Source: Gnetum montanum (lineage: Eukaryota > Streptophyta > Gnetopsida > Gnetales > Gnetaceae). Taken from it: a stretch of 64,000 nt of DNA. The notes below the pieces were generated by a model. That model searched no databases. It had not been told where the DNA came from and saw only the letters and a list, made by a program, of their open reading frames with translations. The stretch spans positions 2,346 to 66,345 of the forward strand of contig MNCI01000167.1 in assembly GCA_015680685.1 (NCBI GenBank), written 5' to 3'. A program made the translations under genes and the position numbers. Positions 57,401 to 64,000 of this stretch are shown here, piece by piece (within the stretch, counting starts at the first letter, position 1; every line of letters starts with the position of its first letter).

Positions 57401-60400
57401 CTTATTCTTCAAGCTTTCTTTTATTTGCTTAATCAAGTATGCTCCTTGACACAGTCTAACGTCTGAACATGTTGGTTTGGCAATTAAATGTGTTGATTAT
57501 ACATACACATCTTCCTGATAACTAGATTTTTAAAATCACTGCCAAGGCTATGTGATTTTTCCGAAATGTTGATTGTTCTTTCTTTGTCATCACTTGTAGT
57601 TCTGAAATTTCAAAAATCATATTTTCTAAACTCCATTCAAATCTTTGTACTATTCAAACTTGGCTTCTTTATAAAAGATTGTGCAACCATCCATGTTGTG
57701 ATTTCTAGGCATAAAACATCAGCATCCAAATTTTGTAACTTTGTTAAGATGCGTGGGTATTGATATTTGTGCCAATCCAAGGCCCATGGTGGACATAGCA
57801 AATGTTGTTTCTCACTTGTTAAGGATCTTACAAGCATGTTGTATGTTGCAACTTTCATTCTCATTTTTGTATTTTCTTCTGGATCATTTCTCTTCATGGG
57901 TTTCATACACTTTGTCGAAACAATATTTTGAGTCTCCGTGTTGTTCTATCATATGATTTGATTGCAAGATGAATTGATATACATCTTCTTGACTGTTGAA
58001 GACCATTCTATTTCATTAATTGATTCTACAACTAATTTTGGTAATATTTAGCTACATTATCTAATTTCAATAATATTTAACAACATTATCTAATTCTTAA
58101 CAATGTTTCTACGCCACTTAAGACACTGACTCTGGCAGTGTAACTAATGACATGCCTTAGTGATCTTAATACCACAAGCAAAGATTAAGCACTTGATCTC
58201 AAGGCCCACAAGGTTAAATTTGTTAGTCCCAACAAGGCATGATTAGTTCTCGTTTTGTTGTCAACTTTTAAGGCACAATTTCATGATATCATTGAATTAT
58301 TGAGTACCTAGATGATAAATCTGACATCACCATTGAGTTCAAAAGGGTGAAAAATGTTGGAAATGACTATTCATATGTTAAAAATGGACATCGTATACTT
58401 AAGTTACTCTAAAATTAAACTTTTGAGGGTCTTAAGGCACTATATCGGGCAAGGGGTGAAAACTAATTTTTGAGGTTCAATGAGGTAGATGTGACTTCAC
58501 GATTGTGTCTAGAAGGTTGAAATCTGTAAGAAACGACTCTTCGTTTGTTGAAAAAAGCTTCCAAAATCAAAAGTTATGGCTTCTAGAGTCTAGAACCTTT
58601 GGCGCAAAGAAGAAGACTTCTCGAAAGGTCACCCATCCCAAACTACTCCAAAATGAGCATGCTTAATTACAGAATTTTATTCTCGTTGCTACCAAGGTGC
58701 CTAATCTCTCTTTTTTTTTTGAAAATTTTATTTTTTCTCATTCTTAATTTAAACTAATGGTTCAAAGATGGAAATTTGAATTTTTTGTCAGTTGATGGGA
58801 ATTTTGAATTTTTTGTTAGTTGATGGAGAATTTTTCCTGTTGTGCAGCAGGGTGGGATGTCAGCAGCAATGGCCGCGGTGGCATGCTAGCAATGGCTTCG
58901 GGAGCAGATTAGCGGCATTGGGTACAGATTGTTGTTGGTCAATATAGATTGGTGTTTGAGCGGCAGCTTGGAACGGAGCAGATCAATGTCGTTTTTCATT
59001 CTCTTTACTGCATGGCCCAGGTGAGGGCCAACACGGTTTGTGTGTGGCTTGCACAGCATGCAAAGGGGCTCGTGCAGCCCATGTAGGGCCAACGTGGCCT
59101 TTGTAAGGGCTTGCGCAGCCCCAAGTAGGGACTATGTGCCCCATGTAGGGGTCTCTGTGGCCTGTGCTAGGGCCTGCACGACCCCCACAAAGGGTTGGTG
59201 CAGCTCAAGTAGGAACTATGTGGCCTATGGCCTTGGCAGAAACAACGTGCATCAGTGGCAAGGGTTTTCGTTGTTGGAGGGTGCCAGAGGTGGCCTTTAT
59301 GGGTGGTGTTGTCAGTGTCTACGGAGCATTGGAGGTGGCCTTTATGGGCAGTGCCGTCGGTGTCCATGGAGCACTAGAGGTGGCCTTTATGGGCAGTGTT
59401 GTCAATGCCTACGGTGTGCCAGAGGTGGTAGTGATCTACGGTGCTGTTGGTGCTCGTAGAGTGTCGGAGGTGGCAATGATCTAAGGTGCTGTTGGTGCCG
59501 GTGGATTGCCAAAGGTGGTAGTGATCTTTGATGCCATCGGTGCCTGTGGGTGTTAGAGGTGGCATTGATCTACGGTGCCTGTTAGTGCCTATGGAGTGTC
59601 GGAGGTGGTAGTCATTTGTGGTGCCATCAGTGCCCATGGAGCATCGTCAGTGGCTAAAATTGTGATGGATTTTTTGGCAATGGTGGAGGTGACAGTAGCA
59701 GCAATGATGACAATGGTAGTGGAGGCGGTGGCAAAAATGACAGTGCGGTAGGCAGCGAGGGTTTCAGTAGACTACAGGTAAGGGAGTGGCGGTGGTGGCA
59801 AGTGTTGCAAGGCACAGAGGAGTAGGATTTTAGTAGCAACTGAGTGGTATTGCGGGAGCTTGGGGTGCAGCAGCCATGCGTGGCAAGTGTTGGTGTCGCA
59901 GCAGTGCACGGTAGGCATCAATGTTGCTTTGGCCAAGTGGCTAGGATGGCGAGTGGCAGTAGGGAAATGACACAGGTGGTAGGGTGTTTGCAGGAGCATT
60001 GGCCTTAGAAGGGTTCGTGGCTTTTCTAGGGCTTGCATGATCCTTGCAATATTTTNCGCAGCAGCACCATTTGGAAATGGGGATGTTATTTAGGGTTTCT
60101 TAGGAAGAGTTTCTTTATTAATATGGAACTGAAATTGTTTTGTTATTGCGATGTCCCTGAAATTGTGACTTTGTAAGATTTACATGATATACTTTAACTG
60201 AAGTAATATGCAAACTAGAATTGAAAACATAAAAAATTAAACTAACAAATATGAAAGAATAAAAATATGTAAATCAAATGAGCAAACAATCTTATAGCTA
60301 GAGTTGTTTAAAGTTATTGCTTCCAACAGCGTAAGTCACATTTTATTCACCAGTATTAGGTGTTGCACATTTTTGATTTGCTATGTTTGTGGATGGATGC

Positions 60401-61288
60401 AGCCTTGAGTTCTTTGGGTTCTATATAAATTTGTTTTAATAGTGGTATATCAAATTTATTTTTAATATGTTCTTACATTTTTATTGAATGTCTTTATATT
60501 ATTTTTTTACAGATATTTTATTTTAACATCAAGTGATCTGGAAGGATGGGGTGATGATCCTGAAGAGTTTCACCATGAGCAGGATATGATTCAGTGGACA
60601 GATCGTTTGCGACCTTGTGCCGAAGCATTATATTTAACACTGCTTGAGAATCACCGAGAGGTAATTTGTATGGATTTACATTTTATTATAAAGTTATTTT
60701 AGAGTTTTTCTTCTAAGGAATTCAAGTATATATTTACATAATGTTTTTATACATATATATTTATTTTGATTTGGTGAGATTTTATGAATAATAATATTGA
60801 ATATACACAAAATACTGCATCAGGTTTTAGCACCCTTAGTCATTAACATTTTGAAGGAGGCAATGACAAATCGTTCATCTAATGAAGCTGAAAATGCATC
60901 GGAAATGATTTTCAAGGAAGCTGTGTACAATGCAATTGGAGTTGGTCATTATGAAATATCAAATCATTTGACATTTAAATCATGGTCGGTAAACTCTGAT
61001 TATTGTTTTTTCGAATCCTAAAAACTAACATGAATGTAGCAGGGTTCTTTTATGTGTCTATAAAGCAAAATTCAACTGGGTTTTTTTGTGAAATTGATCT
61101 TTAGATGCTATTTAATCAATGACTATGCGCACACATTAATTTTTAACATTATTAGCTGATTTTATCTATTGAAATTATTTTTTCTCAGGTTTGAAGGTGT
61201 TCTTCTACCAGAACTTAATAATCCGTATCCAAATCGACATATCCTACGGCGTAGGATAGCACTTATATTAGGACAATGGGTAACAGAG
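30323..61288 (+). CDS. IPO11: Importin-11 / KA120-like nuclear transport receptor (N-terminal half, 11 exons)
   Basis: Member of the importin-beta family, HEAT-repeat receptors that bind RanGTP and carry cargo through nuclear pores. Coding exons: 30323-30463, 31743-31852, 32125-32197, 32433-32494, 33644-33768 (5' end missing), 35118-35339, 35431-35497, 51794-52193, 60513-60660, 60824-60984, 61189-61288. Exon lengths and phases match across all complete junctions, all with GT-AG borders. The start MALSTADLQTIYSLL matches the N terminus of plant KA120 proteins, and AEAALSTYESKP onward is the importin-beta N-terminal (Ran-binding) domain. Later blocks such as ELSTKRLAADQRNFAE, ERWLLCLKI, KACLKLMKVL, LLCNVLIRRY and FHHEQDMIQW are strongly conserved in that family. 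About 536 codons are present of roughly 1,000 in relatives; the rest lies beyond 64000. Intron 7 is 16.3 kb and intron 8 8.3 kb. No premature stop was seen. Confidence 0.93.
30464..31742. other. Importin intron 1
   Basis: A 1.3-kb AT-rich intron. No repeat, RNA gene or other coding region was recognised in it. Confidence 0.6.
31743..31852 (+). CDS. IPO11: Importin-11-like exon 2
   Basis: 110 bp, TGTAG|GAGATT acceptor and TCTAT|GTAAGT donor. Encodes EIISRKDLDSQ and TVYFKNSINRYWRQRRES, part of the importin-beta N-terminal domain. Confidence 0.93.
32125..32197 (+). CDS. IPO11: Importin-11-like exon 3
   Basis: 73 bp, GAATAG|AGTTAT acceptor and CCAG|GTTAGT donor. Encodes VITKEEKTYLRKRLLQLI and REENYQ; exons 2 and 3 together restore the frame (183 bp). 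Confidence 0.92.
32433..32494 (+). CDS. IPO11: Importin-11-like exon 4
   Basis: 62 bp, TTCAG|GTTGCA acceptor and AATG|GTATCT donor. Encodes VAVQLAVLISKIARIDYPKE and the first two bases of a Trp codon. Confidence 0.92.
33216..33643. other. Assembly artefact: mis-oriented island between two N characters
   Basis: 33217-33642 lies between two N characters. Its right 307 bp (33336-33642) is the reverse complement of 32893-33215, except for a 16-bp indel around the ATGCA in the A-rich stretch. Its left 119 bp is unique intron sequence. Reversing the island makes intron 4 run on naturally, so a contig was probably placed backwards and the start of exon 5 fell into the gap. Confidence 0.92.
33644..33768 (+). 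CDS. IPO11: Importin-11-like exon 5, 5' end lost at an assembly gap
   Basis: Starts immediately after the N at 33643 and encodes LVQHLQSIDILGSHR through RLAADQRNFAE, then GAG|GTTTTA donor in phase 0. The expected acceptor and roughly 20 coding bases before LVQHL are absent, because the sequence to the left of the N is an inverted copy of intron 4. Confidence 0.88.
33769..35117. other. Importin intron 5
   Basis: 1.35 kb of AT-rich sequence. No gene or repeat family was recognised. Confidence 0.5.
35118..35339 (+). CDS. IPO11: Importin-11-like exon 6
   Basis: 222 bp (74 codons), ACCAG|GTAACA acceptor and ATTCAA|GTGAGA donor. Encodes VTSLLYNYAWVQW through ERWLLCLKILKLMLLSGFQ and SDAKCIQ. Confidence 0.93.
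35431..35497 (+). CDS. IPO11: Importin-11-like exon 7
   Basis: 67 bp, ACACAG|GAGGTT acceptor and TATC|GTAAGT donor. Encodes EVPIVKDVCPAVLQAVQSIL and QY, then one base of the next codon. A 16.3-kb intron follows. Confidence 0.92.
35631..36228 (-). mobile_element. LINE copy A, 5'-truncated, with J-domain module
   Basis: A short poly(T) on the + strand (35631-35637) marks the 3' tail of a minus-strand LINE. Its 3' untranslated part has a G-quadruplex-type motif on the minus strand (35840-35861). Further upstream (35960-36207) the minus strand encodes a J-domain-like sequence: LEVYILMVINNEASWTEL, a stop, RHIELVATKYHPDKTKDM and, after a 35-bp tandem duplication (36026-36095), DFLEFQQATNFVASTQLRAI. 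The HPD codons are at 36113-36121. The copy ends near 36228, so no reverse transcriptase is present. Assignment to LINEs rests on the shared 3' module with copies B and C. Confidence 0.65.
36387..37242 (+). repeat. 5' LTR of the LARD-like element
   Basis: 856 bp. It contains an imperfect tandem duplication of about 133 bp (36408-36540 and 36541-36672, both beginning near AATCATGAGTTTTGTAACC), which is single in the 3' LTR and accounts for most of the length difference. Confidence 0.8.
37243..40795 (+). pseudogene. Unknown ORF remnants inside the LARD-like element
   Basis: I do not recognise this protein. The longest clean pieces are 38323-38544 (with LKSYNNGVLEIFYKGMFVHV and PVNEEIVRHVLKRVV), 39451-39636 and 39721-39903; the last two are rich in K, E and L and look helical or coiled-coil. 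The pieces share the + strand and approximate order, so they may be one decayed protein. A 116-bp tandem duplication (39775-39890 and 39891-40006) shifts the frame. None of the retroviral enzyme motifs occurs. It could be a captured host sequence or a fast-evolving element gene. Confidence 0.4.
40796..41562 (+). repeat. 3' LTR of the LARD-like element
   Basis: 767 bp from TGTTGAATCT to AACTCTAACA. It matches the 5' LTR over blocks such as GAAGGTTGTAATGTTTACA and AATTATGAATACAT. Confidence 0.82.
41971..42286 (+). repeat. 158-bp tandem duplication
   Basis: Two copies, 41971-42128 and 42129-42286, both starting GGACAATGTGCAAATTCC and differing at only a few positions (for example CCAGTGAGG against CCAATGAGG). 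It lies in LINE copy B upstream of the reverse transcriptase. Confidence 0.9.
42600..43500 (+). pseudogene. Reverse transcriptase of LINE copy B
   Basis: Non-LTR reverse transcriptase blocks in order: LKLDIIKAYDML (usual KLDxxKAYD, near 42727), GLRQGDPLFPLLFI (42902-42943), YVDDTMLLS (the catalytic pair, 43030-43056) and LEIGLEINWGKS. The order and wording are those of plant L1 ORF2. In-frame stops at several positions, mostly TAG, show it is dead. Confidence 0.9.
43830..44000 (+). pseudogene. RVT zinc-finger block of LINE copy B
   Basis: CPLCTGSLEMVIHFVFECP followed by YMQDMW matches the zf-RVT block that follows the reverse transcriptase in plant L1 elements (CPLC...E...H.F..C....W). Confidence 0.8.
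44870..45422 (+). pseudogene. Coiled coil plus J-domain-like module of LINE copy B
   Basis: A glutamate- and alanine-rich stretch (AWEARWEEALQ, MEAQFQEKEKELLRQN, LDELQNQIRAEMQ) is followed from 45216 by CPYLVMDIHCETPWSMLRRH and, after a frameshift, RFAAENMRKEAAIKEF and EAATFVDSTGTR. The order corresponds to J-domain helices I/II and III/IV. The residues at the HPD position read L-L-N here, so the catalytic tripeptide is lost. Its counterpart in copy C is placed the same way, after a WEAKWQAREEEF coiled coil. Confidence 0.55.
45797..45818 (+). other. Poly(A) tail of LINE copy B
   Basis: 13 A, one G and 8 A. It sits directly after the GC-rich 3' part and shows the 3' end of target-primed insertion. 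Confidence 0.85.
46310..46575. repeat. Cluster of CCACA-N-TTGTGG inverted motifs
   Basis: CACCACGGGTTATGGTG, CCACATGTTGTGGTGG, CCACAGGTTGTGGTC and CCATGAGTTGTGGTG occur within about 260 bp, with further GGTTGTGGT half-sites. Each is an imperfect palindrome of about 14-16 bp. The array resembles the U3 arrays of the LTR families elsewhere in this window, but no TATA box or LTR end was found beside it. Confidence 0.55.
47818..48960 (+). repeat. Probable LTR fragment with AGACGTCT-type array
   Basis: A cluster of AGACGTCT/AGACATCT/AGATGTCT motifs (47820-48015) lies upstream of a TATA box (TATAAATA, 48075-48082) and an AATAAA signal (48842-48847), a promoter-terminator layout that suits an LTR U3-R-U5. 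The ends are not certain; CATCATGACA near 48935 may be the right end. No internal region or target duplication was identified. A single N sits at 48123. It lies inside importin intron 7. Confidence 0.4.
49300..50740 (-). pseudogene. RTE-type LINE fragment
   Basis: On the minus strand, from high to low coordinates: KMPNNWEKSIVVLSYKNKGD, a FIDFEKIYDRVPR block, GLHQMSALGPYLFAIIMHEL, IHWCMIFIDKIVLV (the FADD catalytic pair reads FIDK), a YGVECWAIQKRHEQQINTAE block, LRLFGHVQRRSD and KPKKTWEKMIEDNL. This is the signature order of RTE-clade reverse transcriptases in plants. The endonuclease is missing, so it is 5'-truncated, and stops and frameshifts are frequent. It lies inside importin intron 7. 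Confidence 0.85.
51794..52193 (+). CDS. IPO11: Importin-11-like exon 8
   Basis: 400 bp, TTACAG|GCGCTG acceptor and CGCAG|GTATGC donor. Encodes KACLKLMKVLISVQRIHPYS through EDRVLLLCNVLIRR. The phase fits exon 7, and the protein alignment to KA120 is continuous across the 16.3-kb intron, so no exon seems to be missing between them. Confidence 0.93.
52677..52704 (-). other. G-quadruplex motif in the 3' part of LINE copy C
   Basis: Four C-runs of 4-5 on the + strand (52677-52681, 52686-52689, 52691-52695, 52701-52704) give a canonical G-quadruplex pattern on the LINE sense strand, about 100 bp before its tail. Confidence 0.75.
52968..53171 (-). pseudogene. J-domain-like module of LINE copy C
   Basis: CPYIVIDINC, then ALHKHIKRTTTKLHPNGTS, AEECAQKEEAFKAF and QANAFVDTIRHRAVFEAIHA. 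The segment aligns with J-domain helices I to IV. The HPD tripeptide reads H-P-N (codons 53082-53090). Glu/Gln-rich helical sequence precedes it, as in copy B. Confidence 0.55.
53422..53607 (-). pseudogene. Coiled-coil segment of LINE copy C
   Basis: VAKVTKKATAEATTKAVLK, EKVAEEVAKQARREEQLIWE and AKWQAREEEF form an Ala/Glu/Lys-rich helix. Copy B has the matching AWEARWEEALQ segment at the same position, between the RT part and the J module. Confidence 0.55.
54072..54323 (-). pseudogene. Start of the reverse transcriptase of LINE copy C
   Basis: ELDETLASIKSDRAPGPDEW is the SxKAPGPDG block that opens plant L1 reverse transcriptases. The catalytic blocks that should follow are absent. Confidence 0.75.
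54700..55450 (-). pseudogene. Endonuclease of LINE copy C
   Basis: Minus-strand blocks FWLMNFYGA, HLIVVGDLNQHLHVWEKF, KFTWSNRH and QETKLPSQ match the ETK, GDxN and FTWxN blocks of plant L1 endonucleases in the right order. Stops are present. Confidence 0.75.
55503..55874 (-). pseudogene. ORF1 remnant of LINE copy C with CCHC knuckle
   Basis: CTICGKANHQAMAC (about 55726-55764) is a CX2CX4HX4C zinc knuckle as found near the C terminus of plant L1 ORF1 proteins. The frame is open over about 120 codons; it is cut off by the LTR that begins at 55877. Confidence 0.65.
55877..56451 (-). repeat. LTR-like segment, minus strand
   Basis: On the minus strand it starts TGTAATGTCCGCATTCC, preceded by GAGGGTAGAT as a possible polypurine tract. 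It has CAATAAAGC near 56037 as a polyadenylation-type signal and ends near GATGTCACA. Sequence upstream on that strand (56452-56520) reads like the 3' end of a gypsy pol (DLFKDKQNLTRVDC-type). The pairing LTR was not seen. It interrupts LINE copy C. Confidence 0.5.
56890..57905 (-). pseudogene. CCR4-like deadenylase, probable processed pseudogene
   Basis: The minus strand reads KVATYNMLVRSLTSEKQHLL, CPPWALDWHKYQYPRILTKL, NLDADVLCLEI, then DGCTIFYKEAKF, NPTCSDVRL-type sequence, VPFVLCGDFNVKVGSDAH, TLDYI and LPSRTRSSNHIPLMIELQL. These are, in order, the endonuclease/exonuclease/phosphatase blocks of plant CCR4-type mRNA deadenylases (VASYN, CPxWAL, DADxxCLQE, GDFN, TLDYIF, LPSxxxPSDHIPL). The blocks follow one another in about 1 kb without introns, whereas the gene family is intron-rich. 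Frameshifts and stops occur and the catalytic Glu after CLQ is altered (CLEI). It is therefore most likely retrocopied. No poly(A) is visible. Confidence 0.7.
59030..59205 (+). repeat. GC-rich degenerate tandem repeat
   Basis: CAGCCCATGTAGGGCCAACG, CAGCCCCAAGTAGGGACTATG and related units recur at roughly 30-40 bp. GC content is far above the surroundings. The open frames here follow from the repeat and do not suggest a protein. Confidence 0.55.
59242..59650 (+). repeat. 45-bp minisatellite, about nine units
   Basis: GAGGTGG starts units at 59287, 59332, 59377, 59422, 59467, 59512, 59556 and 59602, a period of 45 with one 44 and one 46. The unit carries GTGCTGTTGGTGCC-like sequence. Because 45 is a multiple of three, long frames with 15-residue repeats appear on both strands; they are side effects. 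It lies inside importin intron 8. Confidence 0.9.
60513..60660 (+). CDS. IPO11: Importin-11-like exon 9
   Basis: 148 bp, TTACAG|ATATTT acceptor and GAGAG|GTAATT donor. Encodes YFILTSSDLEGW, EEFHHEQDMIQWTDRLRPC and AEALYLTLLENHRE, a highly conserved block of this importin group. Confidence 0.94.
60824..60984 (+). CDS. IPO11: Importin-11-like exon 10
   Basis: 161 bp, ATCAG|GTTTTA acceptor and CATG|GTCGGT donor. Encodes VLAPLVINILKEAMTNRSSN through YEISNHLTFKS. Confidence 0.92.
61189..61288 (+). CDS. IPO11: Importin-11-like exon 11 (last in window)
   Basis: 100 bp, TCTCAG|GTTTGA acceptor and ACAGAG|GTTGGA donor. Encodes FEGVLLPELNNPYPNRH and RRRIALILGQWVTE. The following intron exceeds 2.7 kb and the next exon is beyond the window. 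Confidence 0.92.
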
Positions 61289-62229
61289 GTTGGAATATAT
61301 TTCAATGCTTCATGAAATTAGGTTGTATTTCATAGAGTTTCAATTTTGTCATTCTTAAACAATTTACAATTAAATTGTTGAAGTTTGTGTTGATAAGGGT
61401 TGCATTAAACTGGATCAACCATTAAGATTAAACTCCAATAATGACAAACAAAAAGAACTTATAATGTTAAGATGAGTATATAAAACCATGGTGTTACCAT
61501 AAGGATATGTATAACAAATGTTTCAATTTTGGTTATTCAATTCTTCACCCTATTAGGTTTGAACCATGTATATATGTTTCTTTGCCAAGAAACAGTACCT
61601 GCATGGATGTCAGCCCCCAAATTGAATCTCTTGGATATTATTGTGAAACTTGAATGTGTAGGCTAATCCAGTAGTAATATTACAAAACTAGAATTGATCA
61701 ATAAGCAATTTGGTGTTCAATCTAACAAGATAAACAGAATACAGAAGTGTTAGAATTAAGTTATGATCAAAATTATCCAATTTTCAAAAATATTACAATG
61801 AATGTTGATTACGACAAAATCTAAAATGAAATTGCACAAATCTAACAAGTTAGACAACATACAGAAATGTTGGACTGAACCATAATGTGTGGGTTTAGTG
61901 TGTACAGTTGATTTGATGTTGGCAGAACATTATTGATAGAGGCAGAATTGCGTACATCACGTGCATTAGAAGTATAGATATTGCTGAGAAAAGAAAACCC
62001 TGTTGGAGATGATATGTCCCTTCTTTTCACGATAGTGGAGGTGAGCTGATAAGATGGGAAATCTCTGTATATGCTAGCATATCTGGTCCTTGAAGTATGA
62101 GATTCATAAAAGAGAAAATCTGCCCATGACTCTTGGGTTTGCCTCAGGAAAGGATAAGAAGAATAATACAAACAAGGCAAGTGTCCAAATTTGTTCCACC
62201 ATCTGTAGAAAGCATCATTGGGTTGGATC
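61289..62229. other. Importin intron 11, left part
   Basis: AT-rich sequence with no recognised gene. A minus-strand frame at 61842-62180 could be a continuation of the pararetrovirus remnant that starts at 62230, but it shows no known motif. Confidence 0.4.
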
Positions 62230-63310
62230 TAAAGGGTTAAAGGAGATATCTATTGATGTCAGGGGCATGCAATGCAGGGTATGCTTTAATCTGATATACA
62301 TATAAAGAGTTTGAAACTCTTGCCAAATGATCAACAAACCAGTCAAAACTTCTTCTATATTGATTATTTAACTCAGAAAATTCATCAGCCGGTAGATTTT
62401 GTTCTTCTGGGGATGCATGTCAGAGGAATTTTGAAGACCTTTCCTGCCATCTTTGTCCAAGCAAGAATCCTGAAATACTCAAGAAGAATTGTTAAATTCT
62501 CAAGTCAAGTAATCTGCTTAATTATTAATTTTACATTCAATGAATTCTGCATCGAAATCAAAATTTGATAACCATAAAGACCATCTTAATAACCTAGAAC
62601 ATGCAACCTTATTCATATTTTTACTTTGTAAGAAGCTTTTGAAATGTTTAAGATCGTATTTAACAAGAAAATTTTCTGTTTGTAAGAAAACTCTAAAGCT
62701 TTCAATACTCTTGATGATGGCTAATATTTCTTTATGGGTGCTGTGATATTCTTGTTGGGTATTGTTGAAAGATCCTGAGGCGTATCTGCAGATTTTTTCT
62801 TTATTCTGATCTTTTTCCTTGAGTACTGCTCCCCAATATGTTTCAGATGCATCTGTTCCTAATGTTTTAAAACCATTGCTGGGCAATTTTAATTTTGGAA
62901 GATTTTTAACTTTTTTTATCTGCTTTACTGCTTGTGTATGCTTATCTGACCACTTAGGTGGTTTTTTAGTAAGCTGTTTGTTTAGCAGTTGTCTATCTGT
63001 GGCAACATTAGCATAGAGACCTGAAACATAATTTAGACATCTTAGAAATCTCTGTCGTTGATTTTTTATGTTTAATAATGTTCGGAAATTGAGATGTTTT
63101 CTTTAAGATGTGATCTTGCATTTGGATTTGTACTTCCTTTATGTGAATTCTTAAAAATTCAATTTTGGGAACTCCAATTTTCATTTTTGAAGGGGATAGA
63201 ACTAATCCATTGTTTTTAATGATTTCCTAAAAATGTTCTAGATGTTTAAGATGCTTGTGGACATTTTTACTAAATACTAGAATATTATCAATATAAGGTG
63301 GCAAATACGG
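62230..63310 (-). pseudogene. Endogenous caulimovirid (pararetrovirus) RT-RNase H remnant
   Basis: The minus strand carries the C-terminal part of a caulimovirid polymerase. The reverse transcriptase active site reads YIDN (63284-63295) where YxDD is expected, followed by GLVLSPSKMKIG and IEFL. The RNase H domain (62518-62886) has TDAS, EILAIIKSIESF and FDFDAEFIEC blocks, which fit Caulimoviridae better than Ty3/gypsy elements. Stops and frameshifts break it and both ends are truncated. It sits inside importin intron 11, opposite to the gene. Old integrated copies of this family are common in plant genomes. Confidence 0.75.
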
Positions 63311-63880
63311 TCCATCGTGGATTGAACACACCTAAAAAGCACTGTCCACAAATAGGTGAGAGTGATTACAATAACAACCATATGTTGGCTAAATAAAATT
63401 GCAGCTGCTCAATGACTGCAAAATTGTTGGCCAAGGACAGAATGTTAACACTGAGAAGGCTAAGGTATAAAAGATAGAGGCATTTGAAAGAATAGACATA
63501 ACATGAATTCTTTGAACTTTTTTATGATTTCACAGTAGGCAATTTTGTGAACAGCTACAGTGCACTAAAACCTTGTAGATTTGTTAAAATATGAAAATAC
63601 ATCAATACACAATAAGTACAAAAACGAAACTGTAATGTGCACACTATTGCAAACAATTTAGAGCTACAAGAGCTAGAAACAGCAGGAATAACAACATCCA
63701 ATTATCATATGGTCGTTTGTGGTCATTTATTTCAAATCTTTTGATTAATTCTACAGTAAAATTGCTAAACCTATGCGTGAATCCAATTGAACAAACCACA
63801 TTAATGACTCCACTATAAAACCACAAAACCTATGGGTGGATTTAAATTAACAGCACCAAGATCTAGCTCTAAAACAGGTC

Positions 63881-64000
63881 AATCAATGTTAATTTTAAGA
63901 ATTAAGAGATAATTTTAGAAGAAATTGCCATAGTAAAATATCAATCAATATTAATTTTAAGAATTAAGAGATAATTTTAGAAAAAATTGCCATAGTAAAA
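63881..64000 (+). repeat. 62-bp tandem duplication at the right edge
   Basis: AATCAATGTTAATTTTAAGA at 63881 recurs as AATCAATATTAATTTTAAGA at 63943, and the following AGAGATAATTTTAGAA and ATTGCCATAGTAAAA blocks repeat too. The array may continue beyond the window. Confidence 0.85.

Noticed and set aside
59040-59484. Two overlapping long frames with repeated residues
   Set aside because: They follow from the 45-bp minisatellite and the GC-rich repeat before it; both strands are open for the same reason.
62518-62886. Ty3/gypsy RNase H
   Set aside because: The FDFDAEFIEC block and spacing fit caulimovirid polymerases better; no LTR is near.
1-64000. CRISPR arrays, bacterial operons, tRNA or rRNA genes, organelle inserts
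   Set aside because: No direct repeat-spacer pattern, ribosome binding sites, cloverleaf A/B boxes or organelle gene fragments were recognised; the sequence is plant nuclear DNA.

Overview
The window is nuclear DNA of a seed plant with a large, repeat-rich genome, most likely a gymnosperm. This rests on introns up to about 16 kb in a housekeeping gene, stacks of old LTR retrotransposons, L1-like and RTE-like LINEs, and an endogenous caulimovirid fragment. The species cannot be told from the sequence alone.

Only one host gene is supported. It is the 5' half of an importin-11 / KA120-type importin-beta family gene on the + strand. Eleven coding exons lie between 30323 and 61288, phases agree across every junction that can be tested, and the gene runs off the right edge. 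Its introns hold an LTR element without gag-pol (36.4-41.6 kb), three LINE copies sharing an unexpected J-domain-like module, an RTE LINE, LTR fragments, a CCR4-like pseudogene, a 45-bp minisatellite and a pararetrovirus remnant.

The left 28 kb is intergenic and built from nested Ty3/gypsy elements of the Athila/Tat type (tRNA-Asp-like primer site, env-like ORF). A minus-strand element (5004-27770, target duplication ACTAC) was hit by a plus-strand element (9119-19310, TTAAC). The 5' LTR of that second element was hit by a third, deleted element (9940-11343, TCTAC). A solo LTR (3792-4713, ATTAG) and a truncated LTR (1-225) lie to the left, with a LINE endonuclease fragment between them.

Three points deserve a second look. 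First, these LTR families carry arrays of a short palindrome just upstream of the TATA box (CGATATCG in some, TTGACA/TCGAC-type in another), and both full elements carry a second array plus TATA-like box between the pol position and the env-like ORF, which looks like an internal promoter. Second, three LINE copies carry a J-domain-like module between the reverse transcriptase part and the 3' end. Third, single N characters mark assembly joins: two flank inverted duplicate islands (23196-23482 and 33217-33642), one of which removes the 5' end of importin exon 5, and one lies in a 46-bp direct duplication.
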